DNA from: Artemisia argyi
Lineage: Eukaryota; Streptophyta; Magnoliopsida; Asterales; Asteraceae
Direction: 5' to 3'
NCBI GenBank assembly: GCA_030686995.1
Contig: CM060691.1
Location: 61,288,338 to 61,352,337 of the forward strand
DNA length: 64,000 nucleotides
Below are positions 11,367 through 22,627 of the stretch, in pieces (positions within the stretch are counted from its first letter, which is position 1; each line of letters begins with the position of its first letter). The notes below the pieces were generated by a model. It was not told the origin of the DNA. It searched no databases and saw only the letters and a program-made list of their open reading frames with translations. Position numbers and translations under genes: made by a program.

Positions 11367-11569
11367 GGTGCCTAACAAACAACACCTCAAATTAAAACAC
11401 AAAATAAGCAAACACTCTAAAAAGAAACCAAACACACTTCAAAACTAGTACTTTATCAACAAAACAGACAAACCCCAAACAGTCCCTTTTAAACAAAGAT
11501 TACACAAACACAACCCAAAAAACCACTCTCAAAAAAAGAGGCGGGCGAAATCCATCTTCTTACAAAAAA
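11367..11569 (+). promoter_or_regulatory. Short 5' flank of the MRG gene
   Basis: Only about 200 bp separate the foldback element from the start codon. The stretch is A/C-rich with many ACAAAC and CAAACAC motifs, like a 5' UTR leader, and becomes G/C-richer just before the ATG. No clear TATA box is visible, so core promoter sequence may lie inside or beyond the foldback element. Confidence 0.4.
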
Positions 11570-13013
11570 ATGGGCGACGATTCCACCACCGACGGCGACA
11601 AAACCACCGCAAACCGCCGCCGTCCTGATTCCAATTCCAACATCTTCTCCGACGGTGAAAAAGTTCTCGCTTATCACGGCCCTCGTATTTACGAAGCCAA
11701 GGTTCATTTTATCTTTCACACTCTTCAATTTCACACACACACATTCTTAACTTACAATTTGATCTCAATTTATTCACACTATTTTTTGTTAAACATATAG
11801 GAAAATTGTGACAGATTTTTTTATATTTTTTGTTATTTGGATGAAATTGGATTAGTTAGGGTTTCATTTATGGTCTTTACATTTATAATAGTGAAATTGA
11901 ATACTAGTGGTTGTAATTCAGTAATGTTATGTAGCGGATTATTTAGTGAATTGAGTACTAGGGCCTGTAACGAGAGTAATTTTATTAGGTTTAATTAGGT
12001 TTTCGTTACGTTTGTTTAGTTGCACATATGTGAATTGGATACTAGGGCTTGAAGATTAGTAACGCGTAATAGAAAATAATAAAAAGATGTTGCTTTTAAT
12101 GATTAATGTAAATCGGATACTAGGAATTGTATCTTTTTGATGAACGATAGTAATTAGGTTTTCGATGTGTTTGGTTGCTCTTGTGTTAGTAAATTTGATA
12201 CGAGGACTTGAAGTTCGGTAATGCGAATATAGGAACTGATATGAGTTATTACTTTTGGGGATTAATGTAAGTTGAATGGTATAGGACTTGTAATTTGGTA
12301 ACCGAAATGAATAATGAATTAGTTGTTTCTTTTGGATGAACTGGATGTATATTAATTAGATTTTTTTTAGTTTGTTTCATCTGACACGGGTGAAATGAGA
12401 CTATTAGGGCTTGAAACTTGTAAATGCATAAAAGGCAATGGAGGGAATTCTTTCATTACCAGATTAAATTTTTTAATTTGACTTTTTTTGCTTGTTGTGT
12501 ACTTGTGTTCACTCTTTAATTAACAATTTGAGAATACTAGGATTCCCGATTTAGATATTTTTAAGTTACTGAAGATTATCTACCTTAGGAATGTGTGTAT
12601 TAGTGATGGGTAAACTTGGTATATTTGCGGTTAATGAGAATATCTTTGAAAATTAGTAAAGTATGCCAAGCGGAACTGTTGGACTGATAGAGAAATAACA
12701 ACCAGTATAAGTTTGGTTGTTATTTGGATTGTAGGGTGATGTTTCATACTATACGGCTCATGTCACAACTCTATTTACACGAAGGAAATGGTTATCTTTT
12801 TCTTGTTAGACAATTGCCGAAATTGCTAAACTGTTTGCAGACTTAACTGCATTTGCCAAGTACAACTGTTAACTCTCATTAGTCGCGCATTAGTTAGGGG
12901 CTTTAATAACTTCACTAATACTTTTCTCGTGACATGTATTTAGTATTCCCTACTTTATGTTCTTCATAACTACCGTAGAATGATACAATTACTTTTGAGT
13001 CTGATATTTCAAT

Positions 13014-13050
<37 letters not shown>

Positions 13051-13650
13051 CATATTGAAGGTCCAAAAGGCTGAGATACGTAAGAATGAGTGGAAATACT
13101 TCGTCCATTACCTTGTAAGTCTGACCCTTCCTTTTTCTTTCTGCTATACTTGCCCACAAAACATCTTCTTACTATGTTACATGGGCTGTTAAATTGCAAC
13201 TTTGTAATGATGTAGCATGTTCTTATTTTAGCTTTAGGAATTATGATAAAGTGGTTGTTTTCTTATTTACAGCCTTTAAGTAATAGACTATTTTTCATTA
13301 TGTTTTGCAGGGTTGGAGTAAAAAGTAAGATTTCGTGTCCATACGGTATCACCCATACAATTTTTTTAATGTTAAATCACGCATCATATCTTGAATAGTG
13401 CATTTAAATTATGTCTTCGCTCATTCTTCAACTTTGTGCAACTGGTGATGTTACTTTAAGATCATATAAAAACTTTTTTACACAATGCAAAGAAGGGTTG
13501 CACATAGACATTCCTCACGTACAAAAGAGAGCCGGCCTTCCATTATTCTAGTTATTACTTCCTTTTTTTGTTGAAATTGCGGTTCTTCTGCTTGTACATG
13601 TCGACCTCTATATTGAGGCCTCCTTACTAGGCTGTATTTTTAGTGACACT

Positions 13651-13703
<53 letters not shown>

Positions 13704-16700
13704 TGTCTTTAGGTTCATAGCTTTTCCACATTGATGTCTGATATGCAAATGAAAGGATATGATTAGCTGTGTAGTAATGTGGATGTTCTAAGGAGTGGTT
13801 TATAATAATTAATGTTTACCATGGTATGCACCAAGAGCACTAAATGCTTGACAGTTTTCGAAAGACACTTGTGGAATTGATATTGATTATGCATGCTATA
13901 TGCTTGTGAATATTAATTATTAATGGACCCAGGAAATAACAGATTTGTATGCAGAAAATGTGTCGTAAAGTATTATCTAGGGTTTTACAGCGCAGAAAAG
14001 ATTGAGAATTTCTAATAAAATCAAGATTTAATGCAAACGGTTTCCTTTTTCATTGAAATGTTAAATGCAACCCAAAGTTATGTTTAGGGCATTGATGATA
14101 CTATGCATGGTTAATTATCCTCCATTTCCTCCTTGGTTTCATCTTATTCTATGAACAAACGAAAAGGTTGGGGATGTGCAATGTTCTTTGTACTCTGTCT
14201 ATTATATTCGCATTCTCCGTTAGATTTACATTTTCTTCGTCTAGATCATGGGCTGTTAAACGCACTTTTTTTTTTTTTTTTTTTTTTGGTAATCATGGGT
14301 TTCCGACTCGACATTGCGAGCCGACTAATCCCACGGCGACAACCCTTTTTGGATGGCATCTACTATTATATTTGAAGTGTAATCTTATTTGTCTTGGTAG
14401 TAAATTTATCACTATTTCTTTTCGTTGGTTGGTTTCTTGAGACTTTTGAGGGGTGGAACTTCCTTGTATCACTTCTTTATGCTTGATGGCTTTGAGATTT
14501 GTAAAGGCAGTTGTTGTATAGGCTACAGTATGAGTCGGTGCAACAGACTAAGCTTATGCCATGATGCATCGTGTTCTGTGATTTTGGCGCCAATAATAAG
14601 CATTATAATCAAAACGTATACATGGTGCTGCCAAGTATAGATCTGGGTCCCTGCCATATAGAAGGATACTCTTTAGAATTAGGAGAGGGAAATAATGAAG
14701 AGGATGACAAAGGAAACATAGCAAGAACCGCCAACCTGTCTGAAATTTGGGATCACCTTGCGAAACCTGTATTTACCACAAGTCACAGTTGGGTTCATAT
14801 CAAACATTTTATTAGGGTTGCATTGATTTAAAACCCCTTAACTCTTGGAAATTTAAAAACCAACGATTTTTTATTTTTTTTCCTATTTGTTGAATAATTG
14901 TTTTATTAGTTGGTTGAACTTCATATAGGTTGCAAATTCTGGACATTTGCTGCACATATCAGAATTCTTCTCTTTTTTGCATGGAAATGATAACTGGTGG
15001 ATAACGATTGAACATGATTGTTTAATACTGTCCATTTGTTTGTGTGTGTGTGTGTATCTATAAAATTTGGTTTGGTTTTGGTTTATGAAGTTGGTGCTAG
15101 CCCAAGTCACACATCATGATTCATGACTCTTGAATGGTTTGGTGTTCTGCCAGACCACATAAACATAATTACTGCACGTGTAATATGATTATTGCAAATG
15201 AAAGGGACTTCTTATGATGCAGTAATCATTAACAAAGTAACAAGAGTGAACTACTCATAGTTTGGAAAGTTGTATAGAAGTACTTAATAAGTTCCAACAT
15301 CTTGATAACAGTTGGGATGAATGGGTTGGTGTTGACCGTCTGATGAAGTATACTGAAGAGAACATTGAGAAGCAGCAAGTTCTCGAAAACACTCAGGGCG
15401 TGGACAAGAACCCGAAGTCTGGACGCTCAAGTCAAACGAAGCCAAAAGTATCGAATGGTACGTTTCCTGACAAGTTATATTAACTTATGTTTTTTCTGTT
15501 ATCAGGAGACATGTTTTCAATTTCTTACATAAATTCTTCTAAATTAAGCTAGTATAGATCTGAACATCAGTTGTCAACTTTTTCAAAACAAGTGGTGAAC
15601 TTGTCCAGGGTTTCGGAGTTAAGCTTTATACATTGTTCTTCTGAGATATTAGAAATATAGTAAAATCCTTATGTCAAATGCAATGCGAGTTTTTGTTATT
15701 GAATATCAATGAGATTTTGTAAAATTATCATTAGTAAAATCCTTATGTTTCTATCATCCATCCACTCGGCGTTTGTCTGTTCTATGAATATCAATGAAAA
15801 TTTGTGTTATTGAAACTTTCAGATGTAAAGGTGGAAAAAGAGGATGTCAAAAGTAGCGGTATATTCTTTGAACTCCACTGTATAACTTTTTTACGATTGA
15901 TTCATTATCGGATTGTATATACATTATGTTGCTATATTTCCTTCCAGTTTTGGTCAATGTACCATCTGTTGTGAAGATACTAGAACTAGCAGAATGCTAA
16001 CTTCTATAAATGCTGATGTTGTTTTTTAAACACACTGTGTAATCGTTCCATTTTTCTCTGTTTTGTGGTTCTCAGTTTGTTTGCTTCTGCAATTTATCCG
16101 CAAGTGCGTTATTTCCTTAGTTGTATATTATTTTAACTGTGTATCTGTTTTTGTTTGTGTTTTGCTTCAGGGGCAAAAGGAAAGAAGAGGAAGAGTGAGT
16201 CGAGTATAGAGGTACAGTCAAATATATCATTTACCAGGCACAAATTTTATTGCAAATTATAGTGTACAACTTTTGATATTGTACCATCTTCGTGGATAAC
16301 ATGTTTGTTTCCAAATTCTTGGAACTATCTCATAACCGTACGCATATGCTGATTGTCTGTTTGTGTCAGAAAGAGAATCCACCACCCGTAGAAAAGCCTG
16401 TGAAGATTCAAATCCCGTCAGCTTTAAAAAAACAACTTGTGGATGATTGGGAATTTATTAATCATCAGGATAAGGTAGGTGTTAGCTAGCTACTCTTTCC
16501 ATACATAAATATATAGATGTAATTGCCCCAATATTTTTTTGCGTTTGTGAACTTCCCAAATACAGATAGATGTTACATGCGTTGAATTCTTTCTTTTGAT
16601 AACTGAACTATAACAATGGAGTTTGATTTGTTATCCTGAATAGAAAGTATGACTCTGTATTTATACTGACTTGATTTGTTTAAACTTAATTTTTCAGCTC

Positions 16701-17835
16701 GTAAAACTTCCTCGTTCTCCAAATGTTGATGACATACTGGCGAAGTACCTCGAATACAGATCAAAGAAGGATGGCATGTAAGTTCAGTTGAATTTACTTA
16801 TATAAAGCTCTGTAATTATGAGCTTTTAGTTATTCTTTTTAGTCATGGATTCTTGCTGAGGGCCTTTTAATGCGTCGCTTTGATCATACGGTTAGGAATA
16901 CTTGGTAAAAGTGTAAAACACTAAATTATCTGAGTTGAAGTTCTGGGCTTGTTGAACAGAGTTCTATTTCATTGGTGATCTGATCTTTGATAAGCACATG
17001 AATTAATGTGATTAAAAAGTCGTACATTATTTGTAGTGGTGAATTATACGACACCCTACATACAAAGTTGTGTCAAAACTACTAATGATAGCGTCTACAA
17101 ATTTTTTTTCCAACTTTGTTGCAATGATTACAGGATGACAGATGCAGTCGGAGAGATATTGAAGGGTTTACGGTGCTATTTTGACAGAGCCTTACCGGTT
17201 ATTCTTTTATACAATAATGAACGTAAACAATATCAAGATTTTGTCACAGATAATGTCTCTCCGTCAACCATATATGGTGCTGAACATCTTCTGCGCCTCT
17301 TTGGTATGCTTTTCTTAGAGTAAATTACATAAATGGCCCGTGCGGTTTGCTTAAAATTATGGAATAAGTCCCCAACGTATTCATTATATTCACTTTTGGT
17401 CCCTGTAAGGTAAGCAGCGAGACCATATTTCTAGTTGTCATCTTTGAATCCTCTTTATTATTGAGCAAACTGCATGGGCCGACTATGTAATTTACTTCTT
17501 TTTTTGTTAATGTGGTTCCTTGCTGCTTGTTTTGTCTAATCATTTGATGTGGTTTCTCGACTATGCAGTTAAATTGCCCGATTTATTGCCATACGTGAAC
17601 ATAGATGAGGATCTGGCAATGCGTTTACAGCAAAAATTTCTAGACTTTCTCAAGTAATTTTTTTTTACAATACATGCCTTCATATTTTATATCATATGTA
17701 CTTTAAATTTTACAATTTATATCATGTTCTTGCAGGTTTTTACAGAAGAATCAAAGTTCTTTCTTCATTTCATCTTATGATGGCTCAAAAGCTTCCGACA
17801 GTTCAGCAGCAAGGGGCAAAATGACTCAGGAGTAG
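11570..17835 (+). CDS. MRG1/MRG2-like chromo-barrel protein (11 exons, 320 aa)
   Basis: Exons: 11570-11701, 13061-13114, 13311-13324, 15312-15457, 15823-15858, 16171-16211, 16370-16474, 16698-16777, 17134-17303, 17569-17653, 17736-17835. All junctions are GT-AG and join in frame to 963 nt including TAG. A chromo barrel spans residues about 25-85 with aromatic-cage candidates Y41, Y61, W64 and W68; a lysine-rich linker follows; the MRG domain runs from about 155 (IQIPSALKKQLVDDWEFI) to about 305. Plant MRG proteins read H3K36/H3K4 methylation in the nucleus and recruit acetyltransferases, for example at flowering genes. Length matches the family (about 320-330 aa). Introns 1 and 3 are long (1.36 and 1.99 kb) with long T tracts; intron 9 carries a small MITE. 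The frame is intact, so the gene is probably functional. Confidence 0.95.
13016..13050 (+). repeat. Long T tract at an intron 3' splice site
   Basis: About 34 consecutive T residues end ten bases before the exon 2 acceptor (CATATTGAAG) and act as the polypyrimidine tract of intron 1. Length is likely variable between individuals. Confidence 0.85.
13311..13324 (+). other. 14-nt microexon of the MRG gene
   Basis: Bounded by TTTTGCAG and GTAAGA, it encodes Gly-Trp-Ser-Lys plus two bases of Asn67; the T that completes Asn is the first base of exon 4. It contributes W64, a predicted aromatic-cage residue. Skipping it would shift the frame. Junction phases on both sides support it. Confidence 0.9.
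13651..13702 (+). repeat. Long T tract in MRG intron 3
   Basis: About 50 T residues inside the 2 kb intron 3. Another shorter run lies at 14268-14287. They could be reverse-transcript A-tails in antisense or simple slippage; nothing adjacent is recognised. Confidence 0.8.
17318..17497. mobile_element. Short foldback MITE in MRG intron 9
   Basis: Ends GAGTAAATTACATAAATGG and, reversed, GAAGTAAATTACATAGTCGG, followed on both arms by GCCC, GTTTGCT-type motifs; these match the termini of the 1.4 kb foldback element at 9959. It is about 180 bp. A clean 9-bp duplication is not visible, probably because of decay and T-rich flanks. It lies between exon 9 (ends 17303) and exon 10. Confidence 0.7.
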
Positions 17836-18374
17836 AGTTATTCATCCGCCAGCTTGTGTTGTAACATTAATTGTTATCAACATTTAACTTGTAGCAGATG
17901 GTAGTTGAAAACCTACTAATATTGACAATCTGTCATGTCAACTTTGTTGTAACATAACGTTATTCTTATGAAACCTCTCTGGAGTGGGCTCTTGAAAAAT
18001 AGTGACATTTAGTTCGACCCTTTGTAAAATCGAAAGTCGGATCTAGGTTCAAATAGCCAAACTGCCAAAGTGTTGTACAATTATTTGTAGCACAATTGTG
18101 ATTCTATAACTTTAGTTTGTTAAACCTTGTAATTTTCCTAAAGGTTGTTTTTTGGTAGATTTCTTTTTGTCATGATTTGTAAACGTGTAATCTTTTGCAG
18201 CTGGGAAGGCTGATCCATGGATGAGAGGCCTCTCACAATTCGTTTGAGACTTTAACAGTTAGGTACGGCATTAAACTTTTTTATGATGTTCCAATTAATA
18301 TTCTATGAACATAAAGGTTCACAGAATTTATTGAAGTGATACAACTTTAAAATTGATGTTCCATGATAAAACTG
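17836..18374. other. MRG 3' UTR and convergent intergenic space
   Basis: Begins with the 3' flank of the MRG gene (several AATAA-like and TGTAAC motifs) and ends at the stop codon of the convergent CAD-like gene. About 540 bp separate the two stop codons; the two transcripts may overlap at their 3' ends. No other feature seen. Confidence 0.5.
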
Positions 18375-19849
18375 TCACTCAAGATTGCTCCCAGCCACAT
18401 CGAGCACAAACCTGTATCTCACATCGTTCTTTTCCATCCTCTCAAATGCTTTGTTCACATAATCCATCTTCACTACTTCTATCATCGTCTTCAAATCTTT
18501 TTCCACCCAAAAGTCAAGTATCTCCTGTGTTTCTTGAATGCTTCCAATGAAACTCCCACTTACTGTTTTCTTTGCTGTAAGTTTCATATCAGTTGTCAGT
18601 TTCAAGTCCAAAGCAAGGCATAAATTGAATATTATACGCATTTGTTACAAAAGTGGAAGTCAAATTTTGGAAATTTTGATTGGAATATCTACTTGTATGT
18701 GAAAGGCTTACCTAAAATTAAATCTGATGCATTGAATTGCATTGGCTCAGGAGCAGCTCCGACAATGAATATCTTTCCTTCGACTCCAAGGAGGTTAAGG
18801 TAATCTTGTAATTGATGAGCAACTGGTACAGTGTCGAGTATATAGTCAAGGCTATTTCTTGATTTCTCCATTTCGGTTGTATTTGAGCTCACCAAGAAAC
18901 AATCAGCACCCAAGTCAGTCAATGCCTCTTCTCTCTTCTTATTAGAAGAGCTAATCACTGTCACATGATGACCCATTGCTTTTGCAATTATAACACCCAA
19001 ATGACCTACTCCACCCAAACCCAATATTCCTGCTTTAATTGGCTTCTCGGAGTTGATGAACTGTTTTAAGGGACTGTAAGCTGTCACTCCTGCACATAGT
19101 AGTGGTGCTGCCTGCTCAGGGGATAGCTTATCTGGTATGTTGACTACATAGCTGCAAAATAAATAAAATGAGTTGACTTTTAGTTTGACATTGACTTTCT
19201 TGTAAATGAAATGAAGGGTAGTTTGGGAGTGTTGTTTTGCTCACTTTTGATGGACTACCATGGCAGATGAGAAGCCTCCTTGTGTAAAGCTTCCGTCACT
19301 GTAAATGGCATTGTAAGTGAACACCATTTTGGTGCAATATTGTTCTTTGTTGGTTTTACAACATATACATTCCCCACAAGATCCTACTATGCACCCAACT
19401 CCCACAATGTCACCAACACCGAATTTCTTCACCTCTGAGCCGACCTCAACAACTTTTCCCACCACTTCGTGCCTGCAAGAACACAGTGAATAACATGCAT
19501 TGTACAGTTATTTTAGCGTGAAGTGATAATACTAAAGCCGTACCCTGGAACCAATGGGTATGTAGTGGAGTGAATTTCATTCCTGATTTGATGGAGGTCA
19601 GTGTGGTCTACACCACAATACAAGACCTTGAACAATACATCTTCTGAACCTATTTTCCTGCACATTTCGAACCCACTTGCGGTTGAATATATATAGGGAT
19701 ATTTCATGACACTATTTGAATGACTGCTGATCAAACTGTGTAGAATTTGCAGAATTTTATATGTTTACATGAAATACACCTGAGATTGTAAGAATAAGGA
19801 GAAAGGACGCCAGACGAGTAGCCCAACCCGTAACTTTTCTTCCTTCCAT
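18375..19849 (-). pseudogene. Cinnamyl alcohol dehydrogenase-like gene, disrupted
   Basis: Five exons on the minus strand: 19849-19780, 19657-19544, 19472-19245, 19151-18712 and 18574-18375, all GT-AG. The product matches plant CAD, the NADPH- and zinc-dependent enzyme that reduces cinnamaldehydes to monolignols: structural-zinc cysteines in GSCGECICCKTNKEQYC, PGHE, LLCAG, the dinucleotide motif GLGGVGHLG, and the C-terminal block ending DVAGSNLE. Two faults stand out. Exon 1 shifts frame between GWA and SSGVLSPYSYNLR, consistent with about seven lost bases. In exon 2 the motif CGxCHTD reads CGVDHTD, so the catalytic-zinc Cys is Asp. The rest is open. It is probably a recent pseudogene; a sequencing error could explain the frameshift but not the Asp. 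Confidence 0.88.
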
Positions 19850-20156
19850 CACCTTAAGCTTCTGTTTTGGTTAGAAACAAAATTACTTTGTTGCTAATTT
19901 AGTTACAGTATGTTTGTGTGCATGTCAAATATTGATCTGATTCTTCTCTTAAATACATGACACTTTTGGAAAGCAGGTGTGATTATTGGTTGTGAATTTG
20001 TCACTGATGACGTATATTTCAATCAACACTTTAGCATTATAAATTTATCAATTTCATTATTATACAGTATTTATAAATGTAAGTTTGACTTGATTATGGA
20101 AAAGAATTTTCGTAAGTAATTAAATACCTGATTATGATAATACATAGGGTTATATA
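19850..20156. other. Upstream flank of the CAD-like gene
   Basis: A/T-rich sequence without a gene. It would hold the CAD promoter; no distinct TATA box or cis-element was picked out. Confidence 0.4.
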
Positions 20157-20445
20157 TCTATACTACTACATAATGCATTTGAGACTATTATATAATTAGA
20201 AACGCTTAAAATTCATACTTTTACTTGCTTATTATGAAAAGATTTCAAAATTAATTTGTTAGAAAGGAGGTTGGTTAGGAAGTTAGGAAGCACGTTCGTT
20301 GTTTAAACTAAAATTATTTGGCTTAACCATTTCTACCATCTCTACTTATAAAGCATAAAAACAACTAAATGTATAACCGAATAACCGAATAACGCAAAAT
20401 ATAGTCACATGTACCCGCCGTCGCATTGCGCGGGTACCGTTCTAG
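20157..20445 (+). mobile_element. Short non-autonomous Helitron (289 bp)
   Basis: Starts TCTATACTAC after an A and ends CTAG before a T, as expected for insertion between A and T. Near the 3' end GTACCCG (from about 20410) and CGGGTAC (to about 20437) form a hairpin around CCGTCGCATTGCG, eight bases or fewer from CTAG. No TIR, no target duplication, no coding sequence. These are the defining plant Helitron end features. Confidence 0.72.
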
Positions 20446-20835
20446 TAAATACAATATTGGGACAAATTGGATGAGGTGGAATCGAAACTAAACCAGAAAT
20501 TCGAGAACGCAAATGACAAACTGCATTGTATAGTTTGGTATCAATTTGTGAGGTAGGCGGTGCCGGTGTAGGTTGAAAAAAAATTGTTGTTGTGAAAAAA
20601 ATGTATAGTTTAACATAATTTTGTATTGCTTAGAGCATTGGGTGTGGACAACGATAGCTGCTTCGCCGTCCGAGCTGGAGGATGCAACGGCGAGCCGTTG
20701 CTCGCCGCCACACCGTGCATGGCTCGCCGTTGGCTAATTCGCCATGGCCACGACGAAGCTGGGTTCTGACAAAGGTGCAGGTATACGTTTGGTTTGGTTT
20801 TTTTTTTGTGAAAATTCGACCGTTGTTAAACGGTT

Positions 20836-20874
<39 letters not shown>

Positions 20875-20983
20875 CCTACCCATTTTTACAACTATAAATA
20901 CAACCTTCTTCTTCCATTCTCTTCACTACATTCACAAATCTAAACTAAACCTTTCTATACTTCTTCTCCTAATCAACAAAAAA

Positions 20984-22165
20984 ATGTCTCAAAACCCGAA
21001 CGAAAGAGGTTATTTCACGAACCTCTTAACGTCAAACCAACGTCCATACGGGGGAGCCTCAAACTCTTCTAGTCCCTCGTCTCCAAACCCTTCACCGCCA
21101 TACGGTTCACAACCATTAAATCTGAGTGACATTTACCGTAACCAACAATTAGCCTTTCAACAAGGATTCACAAGTCAACAACAATTCAATTTATCGCCAC
21201 AATTTTATAACCCGAATCAACCATCCACTTTTCCTCAATCACAACCGACACAACCAAATCAAGGTACTTTTAAAGTACCTATGCCAAGATCACCGGCCAA
21301 AGGCCGAGGAAAAAAAACCAAAGCCCAAAGAGGAAAAAACGTCGTAAATTTGGACGCGGACGATGACGAAGACTTGGAAGAAGCTGCTAATACACGTGCG
21401 CGAAAGTTGTGGTCGAAACAAGAAGAAAATATTCTTGCGGAAGCGTGGATAGAAGTTTCTCAAGACGAGGAGCTCGGAAATGACAAAGAGAATGAATTTT
21501 TTTGGAACGAAATTCATGCACTTTTCAACGAGCGGACTACTGAAGCCCCACGAACAAAAAACATGATATCCGGCAAATGGACAAGGATCAATGCCGACTG
21601 CCAAAAATTCAACGCTATTTATAAACATTTAGAGCGTCGCAGTGGTGAAAATGAGCATGATCATGTCGAGAATGCCAAAACGAACTTCTCACTACGTTTT
21701 GGACAAAGGGGTTTCACTTTGGTTCACGTTTGGGAAATCCTGAAACGCTACCCGAAATGGGATGCTGAAGAACCTCTAGACATTACATGTCTTGAGGATA
21801 TATTCGGGCCGGACAAACGACCTCGTCCCGAAAGAAGCAGCAGGCGACCCGGAAAGAAACAAAAGTCGACGGAAACGTCGAGTGCGGCGAGTTCCGGGGG
21901 GAGTCAAACGAGTACTTTTTCGGGACAATTATCCGAAAAGTATAATCAAGCGAAAGACGCTCAAACGGCTTGTTACGAGGCGCGGAGGAAGAGGGAGGAA
22001 AAGGCGTTCGAGAAAGAAGCTGCGTTGTTGGAGTGGCAGGATATGCAGATGCTAATGCTCGATCCAAACACTTGCCCTGACCCGATTAGAGCCGAAGTAA
22101 TTCGCAAGAGACAAGCACGAATAACTCAGAAATACCAAAATCTCGACCGCGAAGATGACGAATAA
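20984..22165 (+). CDS. Harbinger ORF1: Myb/SANT-like DNA-binding protein (393 aa)
   Basis: The start at 20984 is chosen because the in-frame upstream extension (from 20744) crosses a poly-T tract and is untranslatable-looking; a TATA-type motif ACTATAAATAC lies about 90 bp upstream. Residues 1-130 are Ser/Pro/Gln/Asn-rich, followed by a basic stretch (KGRGKKTKAQRGK) and an acidic run. A Myb/SANT-like trihelix spans about 140-215 (LWSKQEENILAEAW, FWNEIHALF, ISGKWTRIN). The C-terminus is a charged, probably coiled-coil region (about 310-385) like NAM-associated domains. In PIF/Harbinger elements ORF1 binds the termini and helps import the transposase to the nucleus. Here it is a single intact frame without ORF2. 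Domesticated or host-annotated relatives exist, but the TIRs show this one belongs to a transposon. Confidence 0.9.
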   Translation: MSQNPNERGYFTNLLTSNQRPYGGASNSSSPSSPNPSPPYGSQPLNLSDIYRNQQLAFQQGFTSQQQFNLSPQFYNPNQPSTFPQSQPTQPNQGTFKVPMPRSPAKGRGKKTKAQRGKNVVNLDADDDEDLEEAANTRARKLWSKQEENILAEAWIEVSQDEELGNDKENEFFWNEIHALFNERTTEAPRTKNMISGKWTRINADCQKFNAIYKHLERRSGENEHDHVENAKTNFSLRFGQRGFTLVHVWEILKRYPKWDAEEPLDITCLEDIFGPDKRPRPERSSRRPGKKQKSTETSSAASSGGSQTSTFSGQLSEKYNQAKDAQTACYEARRKREEKAFEKEAALLEWQDMQMLMLDPNTCPDPIRAEVIRKRQARITQKYQNLDREDDE

Positions 22166-22514
22166 AATGTTTTACTTTTCCTATTAGTATCGTATGTTTT
22201 ATTTTCCGTATCGTTTTTTTTTCATGTTGTATGCGTGTTTTTTTTTTCCTCGTATCGTATTTTTTTTCTTCCGTATTGTAACTTTTTATTTTATGAAATA
22301 AAATTAGTATGTTTTTTAATTTTTAAGTATTTGTGAAATTAATTTAATTTATTTAATAAAATGAATAAAAAAATAAGTGTGTAAGAGGTGGGGTCCGAAT
22401 GGGAAAGTGAAGGTTTGTTGTTTGGTGAGGGGGGGTTTGTTGTGGTTTGTTGAAGTTGGGGTGTTTTGGTGATGTGGCATGGTGGGGCCCGAATGAAGAG
22501 GTTGTGGCTTGTTG
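22166..22514 (+). other. 3' flank of Harbinger ORF1 inside the element
   Basis: T-rich 3' UTR-like sequence with ATGAAATAAAAT near 22295, followed by a G-rich subterminal stretch up to the right TIR. The minus-strand open frames here are not supported. Confidence 0.5.
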
Positions 22515-22627
22515 CCACACCCAATGCTCTTATAAAGCATGATTGGATGATATAATTTAATACGAATAGATAAACAATTCATAGCCGCCGAATAACCATC
22601 GTTGACTATATCTGCTAACAAAACTAA

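Larger units (their letters stand above)
20633..22529 (+). mobile_element. PIF/Harbinger element carrying only ORF1 (1,897 bp)
   Basis: Perfect 15-bp terminal inverted repeats GAGCATTGGGTGTGG (20633-20647) and its complement (22515-22529) are flanked by TTA on both sides (20630-20632, 22530-22532), the PIF/Harbinger hallmark. The interior contains one gene, the Myb-like ORF1 at 20984-22165; the DDE transposase ORF2 is absent. A T tract (20838-20873) sits in the leader. Subterminal regions are G/C-richer with GCCGTTG and TTGTTG motifs. Confidence 0.92.

Noticed and set aside
14133..14831. Overlapping plus-strand frames in MRG intron 3
   Set aside because: They lie in the intron between exons 3 and 4 and match no family; 14571-14831 has a mixed composition but no supporting splice or homology evidence.
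20744..20983. N-terminal extension of the Harbinger ORF1
   Set aside because: It crosses a poly-T tract giving a poly-Phe run, and a TATA-like motif lies inside it; the start at 20984 is more plausible.
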